Both the position numbers and the translations under genes were made by a program. Shown piece by piece: positions 10,176 through 23,096 of a stretch of 64,000 nucleotides of DNA. The notes under the pieces are model-generated. The model saw only the letters and a program-made list of their open reading frames with translations, was not told the DNA's origin and did no database searches. Position 1 is the first letter of the stretch; the number at the start of each line of letters is the position of its first letter. The DNA comes from Lateolabrax maculatus (Eukaryota > Chordata > Actinopteri > Acropomatiformes > Lateolabracidae), in NCBI GenBank assembly GCA_031216445.1, contig CM062213.1, positions 10,231,501-10,295,500 on the forward strand. Direction: 5' to 3'.

Positions 10176-13100
10176 TCATGTAAATGTAACTTCTCTATGA
10201 CTATTACACACCACTCCTCCATCTCCTCCATCTCCTCCATCACCATCTCCTCCTGTGTTTGCTCCTTCAGGCACGGGCCTCTTCCGTCTCTTATTGAGCA
10301 GAGGGTTGTTGGACATGTCCAGGTCTTTGATCTTCACCTGGTCGTAGTCAACACGCATGGTGGCCAGGGCGCTGGTCATTTCCTCCTGTTGGAAGACGTA
10401 AACATTTTGTGCTGTAAATCTGGTGCTTTACTGCCATCTCGTGGTCATGTTCTGAAAATAAACAGATCTAGACGGCACGGGACCCACCTTCACATCGTCC
10501 CACAGCTCCTTGTCCTCTGTCAAAACACGAGAGGTGTGGAGGGGTGTTGGAGGGACCACCATTGACTGCTGCAGTATAAGAAACACCAAAATCTTATGAA
10601 TGACAGGGGGAATAACATACAGGTCTATAGGCCCAGGGCTTACAAAGTGATAACTTACACTGATCCAGGGATGGTTCACAAACTGTCCAATGGTCATCCT
10701 CTCATTGGGCTCTGTCTTCAGTAACTGAATGATTAGCTGTTTGGCTGCAGAGGATATAAGTCTTTAGTGCAATATGGACCTGTAAGGATCTTGTCTCTTT
10801 TGTGTTAACTGAGGATGTTGTGCAGGATGCTCAGAAATGTTCAAACATGATTTTCTCTTTCTGTTTTAATTTGCAGAGTAAGAAGTTGGTGTAGTGAAAA
10901 TGTATACAAGCATCTTACAATTTTCAATTATTTTGTTGTTATTTATTTTTATATCCAAAGCCTGACCTTCCTCAGAGACGTCAGCCCACTCAGGATTGGG
11001 GAACTCATATTGGCCCAACCTGATCCTCTGCTTCATGCCTGGAGAGATGGCCTGACCTGTGTTTGAGTAGAACGGAGGAAACCCGCACAGACTAGAAACA
11101 GAAGAGAAGAGACAAAGAGGCTGTTTTACTTTGCTGTCTTCTTTCCCCAAAATATTAATATACAGTATAGCAGAGTAGCTATAAACATTTCATTAGGTTG
11201 AATCAAGTGCAGACACACATGATACTCACAGGATATACATGATTACACCCAGAGACCACATGTCACATGATTTGTCATATTTCTCTGGCCCAAGCACTTC
11301 TGGGGCTGGAATGAACAAATAGATACAGAAAAAACCAACACCAATGATGTGAATAATGACAGACACACAAGCAGGTAAATATGCATACACACATGGACAA
11401 CATGAGAATGAACGATAGCAACCATATCCAAAAACTATGTAATAGCACATTTATAACACTGGCACAAATGTATTATACTTGCTGATTTCACGAGAACCCC
11501 TATTATCGCGTGACTGCAAACACTCACCAACGTAATATGGAGTGTAACAGGGAGTTTGGAGGGAGTTGTGCAATGTTGTCTCCTTAGCAAAGCCAAAATC
11601 AGTCAGTTTTAGTGTAGCATTACTCTCCTTGGTGGTATAGAGCAGGTTTTCAGGCTGTAATGAGCATGAGAATGAGAGAAAGAAATCAATTTGAGATTCA
11701 AAACCGAGAAATTCTTTCTTACATTCTCTGTGAAGCATTACCTTTACATCCCTATGAGCAATGTCCATGTGGTGGAGGTACTTTATGGCCGTGCCGATGT
11801 CATGCATGATTTCTGACGCCTCTGATGGAGACATGACATAGATGTAACATGTGCAGGACACGATATAGAATCCCATACATTTTCACTGCTTCACGTGTAC
11901 TCCAACCCACCTCTCTCTGTGAAAGCCTGGTCCCCTCTGGCCTGAATGCGACTGAACAGCTCCCCTCCCTCCATACTGACAAAAGATTAACAAAGAGATC
12001 AGAACTGGGGCAGCGAGGGGACTCTCTGCAAACAAGCACAGTTCTCCGCTGCAATCGTGGTTTGATACAAAGCAAGTCATTGTGCCTCACAATTTACTGT
12101 TCGGATGAGTCGAGGCTTCTGAGCCATTAAAGGGAAAATCCACCAAAACAGAATTTACATCCAGCCATTCCGTTCATTTATACAATAAAGTTAATAGAAA
12201 CCCATAAGATGTAAATGATATAGAGGTGTTACCAGGTGACACCTGATCCCATAGGCTCAAAGTTTGTTTTTTGTTCAAGACATTACATATCCAAATGATC
12301 TGTATTTCAAAGTGCAGCCTATAATGTTGCTGTGTATCAGAAAATGTTTCCATATACTAATAGAATTCTTTGAAAGGCCGTGTTAGCATTATATATGTTG
12401 TGTGTGTTCGAATCCCAAGTGGATGGTGCACCATACAGGTGTGAACTGAACAGAGCCGAAGACACATTTGGGACACAGAGGCATCCAGTCACTCAAGCCA
12501 TTAACATGTGGTCAGGGATACATATTAACCCTGTCAAGTCTATTCTGTCTGAGTTTAATAATTTGCACAAGTTACACTTAAACAAAGAACAAAATAACAA
12601 CGGAAACTACTGTATATACAGCAGACAGGAAAAAAGCCCCAAACTGGCGTAGTTGTTATTGCCACCCAAATAATATAAGACATTTAAGATATATGTTGAT
12701 TATGTAAGAAAGAAAAGACTTCAATGTGTATAAACATAGGTCAAAGTCTTTTTTAACATGTTCTCTCTAGGGAGGATGTTATTTTAACAAACCGAGAAAA
12801 AAAGTTTCCAACATATTATTTAAAAGCACATCTGTGGAAGAAGCCTTGGGAACAAAGATCAATCAGGACTTTAAGTTTAAGTTGTTTATTCCAGGAAGCA
12901 AACAGAAACAGAAACAAAAAGTATGAGAACATGCAGATGTGCATTTTCTTCAGTTTAGTAGTGGTGGAGTTTGAAACCAGATGTATGTTGAAATCAAGCT
13001 CATCTGGATAGATACCATGCACACATTTCACACAAGATACTAGTTCTGAAGTGGACAGCATAGGAGTTGTTCTATTATTCACATATGAAGCAGCTTTAGG

Positions 13101-14865
13101 ATGCATGACTTCTTACAGTCTGTCTCTCTGCTGTTCAGCTTAAAGAGAGACCTTTTCAACGTCTTAAATCTACACAAAGCTGTACATTACAAAACACACA
13201 CGTAAAAACTATTTTAGCACTGATTTGCTGTTAAAGGTTTAAAACAAGCAGACCATAAATAACATAGTGCTGGTAATGCTCACCACTCCATTATGACGAG
13301 GAGACATTTCTTCCCCTGGTGCATGTTCTCATACAGGCTGAGTATTCGGACGATGTGGGGACCTCCGGAAACCCGCCAGTGCAGCTCAACCTCCCGTCTG
13401 GCTTTAGGAGTATCATACAGGATCTGCTCCACATAATAAAAAACACATATCCGTTCATATTTGTCTAAAGGTAAAGTTTAACACCTGCATTTATGTTTGC
13501 AAATCACAGTCTATAAGGTAGAGAAGCTTCATTGATTTTTAAAAAGATTATTCTGACATCCTTGTCAAGAAATCAATACACAAAGACAAACACAGGCCTT
13601 GTTGTGAAGACACTCACTGTTTATAGCACTATTAGTGGCCACTATCAAATCCATCAATCTACTGCTGTTTGCTAAGCCGTCGTTTCTGGAGAGACCATTA
13701 AGAATGAATACTTTAAGAATGCATTTAGCAACAGGCTCTGTCTTTAAAAACCCAGTGCTTCAGCTGTGGATTTGGTAGCCCAAATCCTTATGGGCATTAC
13801 AATGCATTTTAAGCACTGGAGGAGAATAAAGGCTCAAATACACATGTGATTTTACTTGAAAGCCTCTATGCTCAAATCACAGCATTACCACTCACAGATT
13901 ACTAAGACAGTTAGAGCAAGCTCTCCACATTTCATCATACCTTTTTCGGTTGTGGCTTACCACCAAAGATATTCCACAGACAAACACGTAGAGGCACTCA
14001 TAGGGCTGCTCTTCCTGTTAGTGTTTTCTTAAGGCTTTGCCACAGCCCTACAGTCATCTGTTTATTGACTCACCAGCTCTGAATTTGTCACAACTCATAT
14101 TTCCCGAGTTGGCTTTTAAAAATCACTGTAAACATTTAATAAGCTTAATACTTCATGTGGAGAAGATGAGTGAAAGAATTGCAGGTTTTTTACTTTGGTT
14201 AAATGTCAGAGGCACAGTTGATTGCGTAAAATATTAACAGAGCAGGCCACTGTCCAAACAACAATCGTAGTAACTGTGTCAGAGCATGCCAGACAGCACA
14301 TCACTGTCTGACAGACACGTCCACTGTCTGGGTAGCTCAGTAACTGAATTTGCTTTCAGACTGCGGCAACATGCATCCACGCTTGAAATGATATTTCATC
14401 TGCGCCACATAAAAAAAATCCACCCAACATCACAAAGCCTCACAGAATCCCAAATTCTGGACTGATCTCCAGTTTAAGACACCACTAAATGGTGGACCTT
14501 ACAGAGAAGAAATTAATAATTGATGGGAGCTCTCTTTCTTTCCGGTGACAGCAGCCTCCAGAGGACTGTTTGGATCGCACAGGACACAGAAGCAGACAAA
14601 CACACACCTTGAGGGCACATTTCTCTCCCGTTTTCTTGCAGTAACATTCCAGCACTTTGCCATTGATTCCCAGGCCAAGAACCTGAGCTGTGATTTTATA
14701 GTCGTCTGTCACTGCGTGTCTCTTGAACTCCAGTTTAGAGTAGGCAGGTGGCTGGAGGTCAGGGAGGCCGACGCTGCTCCCCAGGCTGTTGGAGTCACTC
14801 TGGTGCGCCGTCCCGTGCTGCGCAGTAATTGGATTTACCGTCTGCTCCCCCTGGTTATGATGCAT
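10176..14865 (-). CDS. mapkapk3: MAP kinase-activated protein kinase 3 (MK3)
   Basis: Serine/threonine kinase phosphorylated by p38 that acts on small heat-shock proteins and RNA-binding proteins in the stress response, moving between nucleus and cytoplasm. Ten coding exons: 14865-14608, 13423-13284, 11975-11911, 11821-11742, 11654-11528, 11305-11230, 11091-10967, 10744-10659, 10568-10488 and 10385-10176 (415 aa). Visible motifs are the glycine loop LGLGINGKV (63-71), Lys86, catalytic HRDVKPEN (Asp179), DFG (200-202), activation-loop LQTPCYTPYY with the p38 site Thr215, APE, the hinge PPTPLHT and the basic KRRKR (378-382) used for p38 docking and nuclear import. Wording such as VTDDYKI, LECYCKKTGEKCALK and NNPLLNKRRKR fits MK3 better than MK2. 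The N-terminus lacks the long proline run of MK2. The Gly/Asp-rich tail after residue 383 is unlike the mammalian end. The start was chosen because A is at -3 and a likely 5' UTR acceptor (TTTTTACAG) lies just upstream. Confidence 0.95.
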
Positions 14866-15420
14866 CTTTTTTTTTTTTTTCCCCTTTTCCTCTGTAAAAA
14901 TCAACAGTGATGCGGAGCAGATCACATTAGTCTCTGCCACAGAAGATATCCGGTATCATCCTAGATCATCCGCGTACGTCCAGCGGACTTTCCCACTTCC
15001 CGACAGAACATCTCGACCCACTTTGAACACTGCAGCGGGGAAATGAGGTATGCAATCTATAAAAACCTCCCTGGGAGTACAGAAAAAAAGGGCGGCGGTC
15101 TGAAATCGCAGCGTTATGGCCTACAGGCAGAGAAAACTCCAGAAAAAAAGAAAAGAGCCCAAATTATCTTGGGATGTTGATCGAGATAGTGAAACACTCT
15201 AAAGCACTGAGGGAAAAGAAAAATGCTACAAAACTCCGGCACCCCTGCCTGGTCCTCATCAGTTATCTGCCCCTTCCTGCAGGCTTCACCAGCCTCTCGA
15301 CTCCCTGACGTCAGCTCGCGTTCATTTTCTTAAAGGAACCACCGCGCGTAAAGACGCACGGCGCGACTCCAGCGGAGAGAGCTTTAACAAGAGAGAGGTC
15401 AAAAGCTACGGGCAGAAATG
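14866..15420 (-). promoter_or_regulatory. mapkapk3 5' region: probable UTR intron acceptor, non-coding first exon and promoter
   Basis: Immediately upstream of the start codon on the minus strand are an A-rich leader and a good 3' splice site (GATTTTTACAG|AGG), which suggests a spliced 5' UTR. From about 14940 to 15400 the sequence is GC- and CpG-enriched, with GCGCGT-type motifs near 15340-15365. This fits a TATA-less promoter with a non-coding first exon. The transcription start cannot be fixed by eye. Confidence 0.5.
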
Positions 15421-15935
15421 AATCGGCAAAAAGTATTCCCCGTATTAATGTGAGCTGTGCCCTATGTGTAGGTGCCAGTAAAGCCATTGACCAAGCGACA
15501 AGATGGCGTTAAGAGGTCGGGAGTGTGAGAGATCTTCCAAGGTGCCAAGAAATCATCCAAATCTGACATTCACAGGATGCGACGGGTTTGGCCCCATTTC
15601 AGTTTTGTCTTTCCTTCCAGGACTACTGATATGCTTACAATCACACCTAATTTGTATTTCATTTATTTAATTGAAACGTTTGCTCACTTTTGAGCCAGGT
15701 TGTGACAACAGTGCACCGAATGTTGTTAATTTTTTAACAAATCCTGTGTGATTGTGTCGGTTATCTGTCTCAGCTTGCCTGGAAAGGTACTTCACGGCAA
15801 GGTGCCTTTTTCAGTAACAGAAACTTGGCTGGGCAGGCATCACAGCGGAAAATATGTGCAGGAAGACAAAAACAAACCTGTTGCTTTGGTGGTGTCACCA
15901 CAGAAGTTCAGTCTTTGCCTGCTGCTTTTTGATAT
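15421..15935. other. Spacer between mapkapk3 promoter and uroc1 3' end
   Basis: About 0.5 kb with no exon, repeat or RNA gene that I can support. Confidence 0.5.
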
Positions 15936-15941
15936 TTTATT
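15936..15941 (-). terminator. uroc1 poly(A) signal (AATAAA)
   Basis: Canonical AATAAA on the minus strand about 300 bases after the uroc1 stop codon (16245-16247). It gives a plausible short 3' UTR. Confidence 0.5.
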
Positions 15942-16244
15942 GATATTTTGGCTGACATATTGGACAAATTATTTTTGTAGATTCACATACAATTGAATCT
16001 TACAGGTTCCATTATTCATACAGACTTATATATTCTTGCAGATTGAATTATTAAAATAGCCTGGCACAATATTGTAGCCTACACTGCATTCTGAGTATTC
16101 ATGGCAAACGACTTATGTAACAACATTGTCACTGATTTATTAAGTAGTTCTGACTAAATGTTTTGCAGGTTTTCAGCGTGTTTGAGCTGCAGGTTTCCTT
16201 TGCTGTGTGGCTATATGTATCTAGCTGTTAACCTAAAGTGCTGG

Positions 16245-19200
16245 TTAGCCCTGCAGGGCACGGTCCAGCACGCACTCATCCTGCACAGGAAAGGGCATGG
16301 TGACACGCAGCTGCCTGTTCTCCTCCATGGTGCGCTGGATGGTCTCATAGGCGTTGGAGTTTCCAGACCAGCAGCGGCGAGCCACCTGCAGCACACACAG
16401 AAACAGATCAGAGCCAGACAGCAATCATCTGCAATTTTCAGCACATTGTAAACAATCAGTGGGTCTGGAATCCATCGTGCTGCTCTTCTCTCTGCACTCT
16501 CACCCCATTGGAGACGTCCCAGTTGAGCATCAGTCTGGCTCGCTTTGCCGCCTCCTCTGAGCCGTCCAATAGCAAACCGAACCCTCCATTCATTACCTCC
16601 CCCCTGTAGGTGAGATAAGAGATAAAGTGAGAAACATACTGACTTGGTGAGAGATAAGTATTAATTAAATTAAATGCTGTGATGGATCACCATAACCATT
16701 CACACAGATTAGTATTTACTGATTGACCAGCCAGCCTTACCAGCCAACACCACCACCATTGTGCAGGGCTACCCATGTGGCGCCCCTGAATGCATCACCA
16801 ACAAAGTTCTGGACCGCCATGTCTGTAAGGATGAGACATTGTGAGCGGTCACTTTGACTTTTTCAAATGTTTCCTGCAGTGTTACTGGTTTATGTGAATG
16901 AAGAGAGACAGGAAAGCTGGGGGAAGGAAGAAGGAGGCTGTATGAAAGGTTATGAGTTGAATCACAGCTACACTAGCTACTCTTTTTATGTCTAATAACT
17001 AGGAACAGATTCTGTGCGGACTGTGGTCCTTCTTTTATTTATTTTCTTGAGATTATGTATCATAGTCAATAGTCAATAGTTTATTTTTGTTACGTTATTA
17101 TCATTGTCATTGTCATATTGAACTTCAGATTCACCTTAGTAAGCTGTGAAGTGTAATGAACGTACCTGCACAGAAGGCAGATCCATCATACACATTAGAG
17201 GTTTCTCTGAAGGGGCTGTCTGTGCCACTAACGTCGTGATGGTCTCTGCTAATCACCACAGGAGCCTGAGCAACAGAACACAAGAAAACTTGATATCATG
17301 CAGACTGCAGTAAACATGAAATCTTCTTAGCAGATAATTTATCCTCTTACAGAAACTCTGCCATCAGCGATAGCCTGGTTGATAGCCAAAGCAATGGAGA
17401 CTCTTCCTCTCTGGTCAGAGTAGAGGATTCTGGCTTGGGATCCCACAACCTAAACAAAGAGAATACACAGAGGAAATCAGCTTATTGCAGCTACGTAAAT
17501 GCGGGCGTTGGTTGCCCAGAAAGTGACTGACCATTTGATGCCTTCCAGCCTCTCTGATCCAGCGGATGTTGTCATTGTACTGCTGTCTAATACGATCAGT
17601 CACATTGGCACTAATTTCCTCCAGGACAGTAGCGGCAATATCGTCCGTTACAGTCAGATCTTGGGGGTCGCCAGATGTGCACACCCAGCGAAATGGGCCA
17701 AAGCCCAAAGAGAAAATGTCCCTGTGGCAAAGGCAGAATGAGAGTGATCACAAACTATTTATTGCAAGAAGAAAAGATCTGATCACAGATTACTGATCTG
17801 TATTTTTCTAGACAAGAAAATGTCTCACCCCATAATGTGCTGGACGTAAGAGGGGTAACGAAATTCTGTTGCTCCTCCACCAACCTTTTCTACCTCTGCT
17901 CCTATAAAAACAAAAAACAAAAGCCTCTTTATTGGTGTGACATGGGCGTGAATGATGGTAATGATGATATATTCTGAGTGTGTTTGTGTGAGTGTGAAAT
18001 TACTGACCAGCTCTCTGGGCCTCGAGGAGAAACGCGTTGCCATAGTCCCAGAAGAACATACCAGCATCGGACAGCTTGTTGATGGCCTTAATGTGTCTTC
18101 GGAGACTGTGGTCGTATATAAAATATGTTATTTCAGCTTAGTAGACCCATATATTGCAGAAAATATATCATAACAGGCCAGTCCATTCGCAGGATTCATT
18201 TTTACCTTTCTTGGATCATGGTTCGGAAACGATTAGGATCAGTCGTCATTAGCTGATTCGCCTGGCGGAAGCTGAGCTGGACTGGGTAGTAGCCCCCGTT
18301 ATAGGGGTTGTGCAAGGAGGTCTGGTCTGAACCCAAATCCACCAGGAGATCCCCTGTCCTCTCATACTCCAACAGCAGCCTCTCCCTGTTCAGGAAGTTA
18401 GAAAGGTAGGACAAAAGACGTCAAGAGTATGTGACAAAAGGTTTCAATGTAGCTGCAGACCTGGGTCGTCGAGTCTGGGTAGCAGAAAGTTTTCACGTCT
18501 CACTCACCACAAGTCTACAATGTTGCCATGGTAACCCAGACTGAGGGGAGTCTTGGAGCTCTTGGCCTCTCTGAAAGACACAAAACAACAAGAATTACTG
18601 CATATTATAGCCACAAAGGTTTTGTTATGGGATACATTATAATTTTCTGTGGGATTAGGGGCCCCGCTTCCTGAATTTGATTCCTGAGTTTTTTTTTACA
18701 CTTTTTGCAAACAAATGAGATACAACGTGTTAATTCATGTGCTTTAGAGGTGCTGATTTTGTTACTTTTGGACAGAGCCAGGCCAGCGGTTTCTGTTTCC
18801 AGTTTGGGTGCTTTGTATTTACCATACAGACACAAGAGTGGTATAAATCTTCTCATCTAACTCTCTTCCAAAAAGGCTATTTCCCAAAATATTATAACTT
18901 TTCTTTTAATGTCACAATCACAGGAGGCACTTTTCTACATTGAGTACTTTTACTTTTGATACTTTCAGTACATTAAGATAACAATACATATGTATGTAAT
19001 AATGACAATCACATTTTCACAGTGTGGTGTTGCTGCTTTTACATAAGTAAGGATGTGAATTCCTCCTCCACCGCTGCCAGATAGGGCTTCTTTTTAGCTA
19101 ACAGGACCAATTAATATTACAGGTACTGCAAGTCTGGACTTTTACTGAATGGAACTGACAAAAAAACACACACACACACTAAATGTTTGTCATATAAAAA

Positions 19201-22200
19201 CTCTCATGGCCATCTGTAACAGTCAAATGGAAGAGTAATAATACGTATGCAGCAATGATTTGCTACTTATGATTGGGACGTAATTACTTTTTGTCTTTGT
19301 TACCTGATGCGTTTAATGCAGTGCTCCATGCTGCTGGTGACCTCCATCAGCCAGCCCTGCTCATGTCTCTTCCTAAGAGGAGCCTCATCCACCTACATAC
19401 AAAATCAAATTTACACAATCACTTTGACGCACAGTACTTCCTCCATTCGTGCTCAGTCAGCAGTGAGTAAGGGGAAATGACCAGCTACCGGCTGACCTCT
19501 GCAATCACACCAACACAACCGGCGATGACGGCAGCTTTAGCCTGAGCTCCACTCATGCCCCCCAGGCCTGAGGTCACAAGGACACGTCCCCTCAAGTCAT
19601 CAGAGCCCAGGTACCTGCGGCCGGCATTCAGCACAGTCAGCTACACAGAAAAACACAAGGAAACTAATAAAAAAAAAAAACAACAACTACAACATACAGG
19701 TAGCTTGTAGACTAAATGTTATGACTGAAAGCAGTTGTTCCCAACCTTTTTGACATGTGACCTGCTTATACAAAGAAAGGTCCAACTGTGACCCCTCTTC
19801 ACAAGTTCTGTATATTTATGAGCTGTAAGGAGCTCAAGCAAATCCTCAAATTAACTAATTTAATGAATTCTTTACGGGTGTAAAGAGGTGAAACTATCCA
19901 TTATATCACAATAAAAAAAATCACAAAGCAAAGACTAGAGAAAAAGTCAAAAAGTAAAAAATATAAGTATAATTTTTTGGAAGAATAATTTTTTTCATTT
20001 TTCATCTGACACTAATCTTAGAACCTCTCCGACCGGTCCTGGCCCTCAGGTTGGGAACCAATGATTAACATATTTTGCATGAGGAAACTTGTTTTTTAAT
20101 TTAAATGTCACAAACCAGTGTGCCATGAACAATCCCTTGAGGTCCAATGTAGCAGTAGCTGCCTGCTGTCATTTGACCGTACCTGAGAAGGGACAAACAA
20201 AAGAACAGAGATTAAATCAAGACATCAGCACCCACATAGGAGTCTTAATAAAGCATCATTTTTCTTCCTGATAAAAGTAAATAACAGTACGAAAAGCACC
20301 TTTAAAAACTTACATTGACACACCAAGGGCAAACATCTTTTCATACTGCTCTTTGGAGGAATAATTTGGAATAACCTGAGTGATGCAAAAAAAAACTTTT
20401 GTGAATATGTCAGTACAAAGTAAGTATCAGGTTATTAAATCAGATGAGTGTTGGGCAGTTACCATGCCGTTGGTGATGATGGCGCGAGGTGAGGAGGGCA
20501 GGCTGGGGAACAGGCCCATTGGATGACCGCTGTACATGACCAGAGTTTGCTCCTCTGTCATCTCACTCAGGTACTGCATCACCAGGCGAAACTGCACCCA
20601 GACACACACACAGATCATTAATATTCATCTATTTGGACTCAATAAATCATAACCAAAGTCTACTCAGGGCTTACCTGGGCCCAGTTACTAAACACCTGTC
20701 CATTCCCTCCGTAGGTGACGAGCTCCTGGGGGAACTGCAGGATAAAGAAAAACGAAGCTGTCATGGAGACAATACATCAAACAGACCCCTCCGTGTGGAG
20801 GTTTAGCGAGCTTAGTTACCACGTTAGTACAAGCTGTGTTAGAGGCTCACCTGAGCAACTGCTGGGTCCAGGTTGTTCATGATCATTAGCATGATGGAGG
20901 CTGCTTGACGTGTGCGGCATGGGTATTGATCTATGGGGTAAGCTCTGAGGAAACAGAGGGAAACTCACATCACTGCTGCTGCAAAAATATCAGCAGGTCG
21001 ATAATGATAAGGATATTAGATGAAGAAATGCACATTAGAATCTGTGTTCTGGCTTCGTTCTGTCTATTGTTTTTAGTTTTTATTTAATTTTCAGTTTACA
21101 AAATCACGGAACTCATCTTTCGTTTTTTGTTACTGTCATCTTTAATAATAACATTTACAGGTACAATATTCTGCCTCAGCATGTCTTTGTTTTACCCTAA
21201 TAACCAAACCTTTTTATTTAAGGATTATTGTCAAAATATTTATATTGATTGTATGTGCCAAAAAAAAAAAAAAAAAGAAATACTAGCCAATATGTATTTT
21301 TCTGATTTATTTTCACATATCATTTGGACTCTTATTACCAGGTTGCCTCACCTCATGCGTAACGTGGGGCAGAAGCGGTACATGTAAATGTGCCCGTACT
21401 GCCGCAGCTCTTGAGCAAATTCGGGTGCAAGTATTGCGTGGTGGATGGAGGGGAAATAACGCAAAGCATTTCTCAGCGCCAACTAGAGGTAAGAGGCAGT
21501 AGAGACCGTAGGTTAGTGAACACACACTGTACAGTGCAAATCAATGTTTCAATAAAGTCAGATAGATGAGTAAATCTTTTACACTTTTAGTCCCTTTTAA
21601 TTATTGACTCAATGCTCTGCTCTATGTTTGGGCAATCAGCTTAGAGAGCTTAGAGAATAATCAATTTTTTCGGGCTGGCCGGCGGCCAACAATGGTGACG
21701 CAATAAGTCAATGTACACAGCAGTGCATAATGGGTGTGCTTCCACTGACACATTTAAAATAAAGCAATTGTCTGACATGACAGTGAGCTGTGGCCTCCTT
21801 TAGATCACTCTCATATTACTTCATGATAATGTCTAAAGGTAGGCAAAATTTTCCTTGTGATAGTCGGTTGACGGTTCTGACTACAGCCAAGCTGGTCCAT
21901 GTGCAGTTCTTTTCAAACCATTAGACATATAATATCTTTTTTAGAGTATAGAGTAGAGTATTTTGGTCTGTTGTTTGCTTGAAAAAAGAAAATACTACAC
22001 TTCTGCTGTTGGGGACTCAAAAGAAAAATCATAAAATATACCTGGTATCCTGATTTACAAATTATTGAATGACAAAGGTGATCAAAGTTTTACTCACCCG
22101 CTCCTCCTCTGCTGTAAGGTTGGGGGTCCGCATAGGTGCATGTGGCACATTGGGGTCTCTTCCCCGGGTAGGGGGCAAAGGCTCCAGGGGTAAACCACTG

Positions 22201-22223
22201 CATATTTCCTTTAAAGAAGACAT
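16245..22223 (-). CDS. uroc1: Urocanate hydratase (urocanase)
   Basis: Second enzyme of histidine breakdown: converts urocanate and water to 4-imidazolone-5-propionate using tightly bound NAD+, in liver cytosol. Nineteen coding exons: 22223-22098, 21482-21352, 20944-20851, 20734-20675, 20591-20463, 20375-20314, 20182-20116, 19640-19497, 19392-19304, 18570-18508, 18385-18206, 18105-18008, 17901-17829, 17721-17532, 17449-17351, 17265-17166, 16822-16741, 16603-16504 and 16385-16245. All phases agree and the product is 675 aa, close to the human length (about 676). Diagnostic stretches include GQMTAGSYCYIGPQGIVHGT, the NAD-binding loop GLGGMSGAQAKAA, DLGSDQTSLHNPYNGGYYP, FGPFRWVCTSGDPQDL, RDHHDVSGTDSPFRETSN and the C-terminal VARRCWSGN. 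No frameshift or missing block is seen, so the gene looks functional. The sixteenth to nineteenth exons are tightly packed. A decayed mobile element sits in the intron at 19732-20063. Confidence 0.97.
19732..20063. mobile_element. Degenerate hAT-like MITE in a uroc1 intron
   Basis: The two ends are imperfect inverted repeats: CAGTTGTTCCCAACC at 19732 and GGTTGGGAACCAATG ending at 20063. CAGnGGTTCCCAACC termini are typical of many vertebrate hAT non-autonomous elements. The interior is AT-rich and non-coding. The 8-bp flanks do not match, so the target duplication is eroded or the ends are misplaced. Confidence 0.6.
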
Positions 22224-23096
22224 CCTGTTTAGTATTTTCCGTCACACACTTGAGCACAAACCAGGAGACAGAGATCACGCTGGAGACTGAAGGCAGCTCT
22301 CCCCTTCACTGCAAACACTCAGAGAAAAGACAGAGAACTCGTTAAGATTTGAGGGCGATCCCTCTTCACTTTATTGTCTCATTGGCTTTTTGGTCGTCTT
22401 TGCCCTTCGCAGTCCACCAATGGTATGGCATGGACAGAAAATGGTGTTTGGTAATTATTGATCCCTGAGAGAATTTGAAGTGGACAAACACCGTCACAGA
22501 CCTCTGAACCCTGATACTTGGACATGTAACTCAGTTAAACAAACGTGTGTGCCAGAACCTTTGGACAGGTCAACAACTATTATGTAGAATTATGTTGTTT
22601 CCCTTTTCTGTTTTATTTGCACTTTTGCACAACTCAATATCATACTTTTTGATAAGTTCTAGTGAGTGCATTCATACTAATGATGTGGAGCATCAATTTT
22701 TACAGTTTTAACATTTTAAAGGGTCATTTACATGACATAATTATGTAGACAATGTGAGATGAGTTAAAAAAAAATTGTACAACAGCTGGCCAACTCATTT
22801 TAAAGGTCGAATTATATTGTGCTACTGACAATATAGTAGATTTAAAAAAACAGCTTGAATGAACTGAAACCAGATCAAATTTGAAGGAAGTAACAATATT
22901 CTAGCAAATACTTTTTGTGTAACTCATTGGTCAACTCAAAGTTACCCTCTTCTCTGAGTTCACACACTTGCTCTTTTTGACAGTGTACACTTGCAGTTTT
23001 AAGGACGGTATAAGGTCGTTATTGCAATGACCGGCTTAGGGAGGTAAAAGGGCTAAACAACAAGAATACTTCACAAGGACCAGTGGTATAATACAT
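22224..23096. other. uroc1 upstream region
   Basis: Presumed to hold the uroc1 promoter at its left end. Unlike the other promoters in the window it is AT-rich with no CpG block, as expected for a tissue-restricted metabolic gene. No exon or repeat is recognised, and no confident TATA or HNF site could be assigned by eye. Confidence 0.45.

Noticed and set aside
12400..12420. tRNA B-box-like GTTCGAATCCC
   Set aside because: No matching A box or cloverleaf stems upstream, so it is not a tRNA gene and not a clear tRNA-derived SINE.
12816..13106. 96-codon frame on the minus strand in a mapkapk3 intron
   Set aside because: Low-complexity Phe/Leu-rich middle and no known domain or splice fit with the kinase exons. 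It is most likely intronic chance or old repeat sequence.
14866..14940. In-frame N-terminal extension of mapkapk3
   Set aside because: The extension has no ATG (it would need GTG), crosses a likely 3' splice site (TTTTTACAG) and encodes a Lys run from an A-rich leader.
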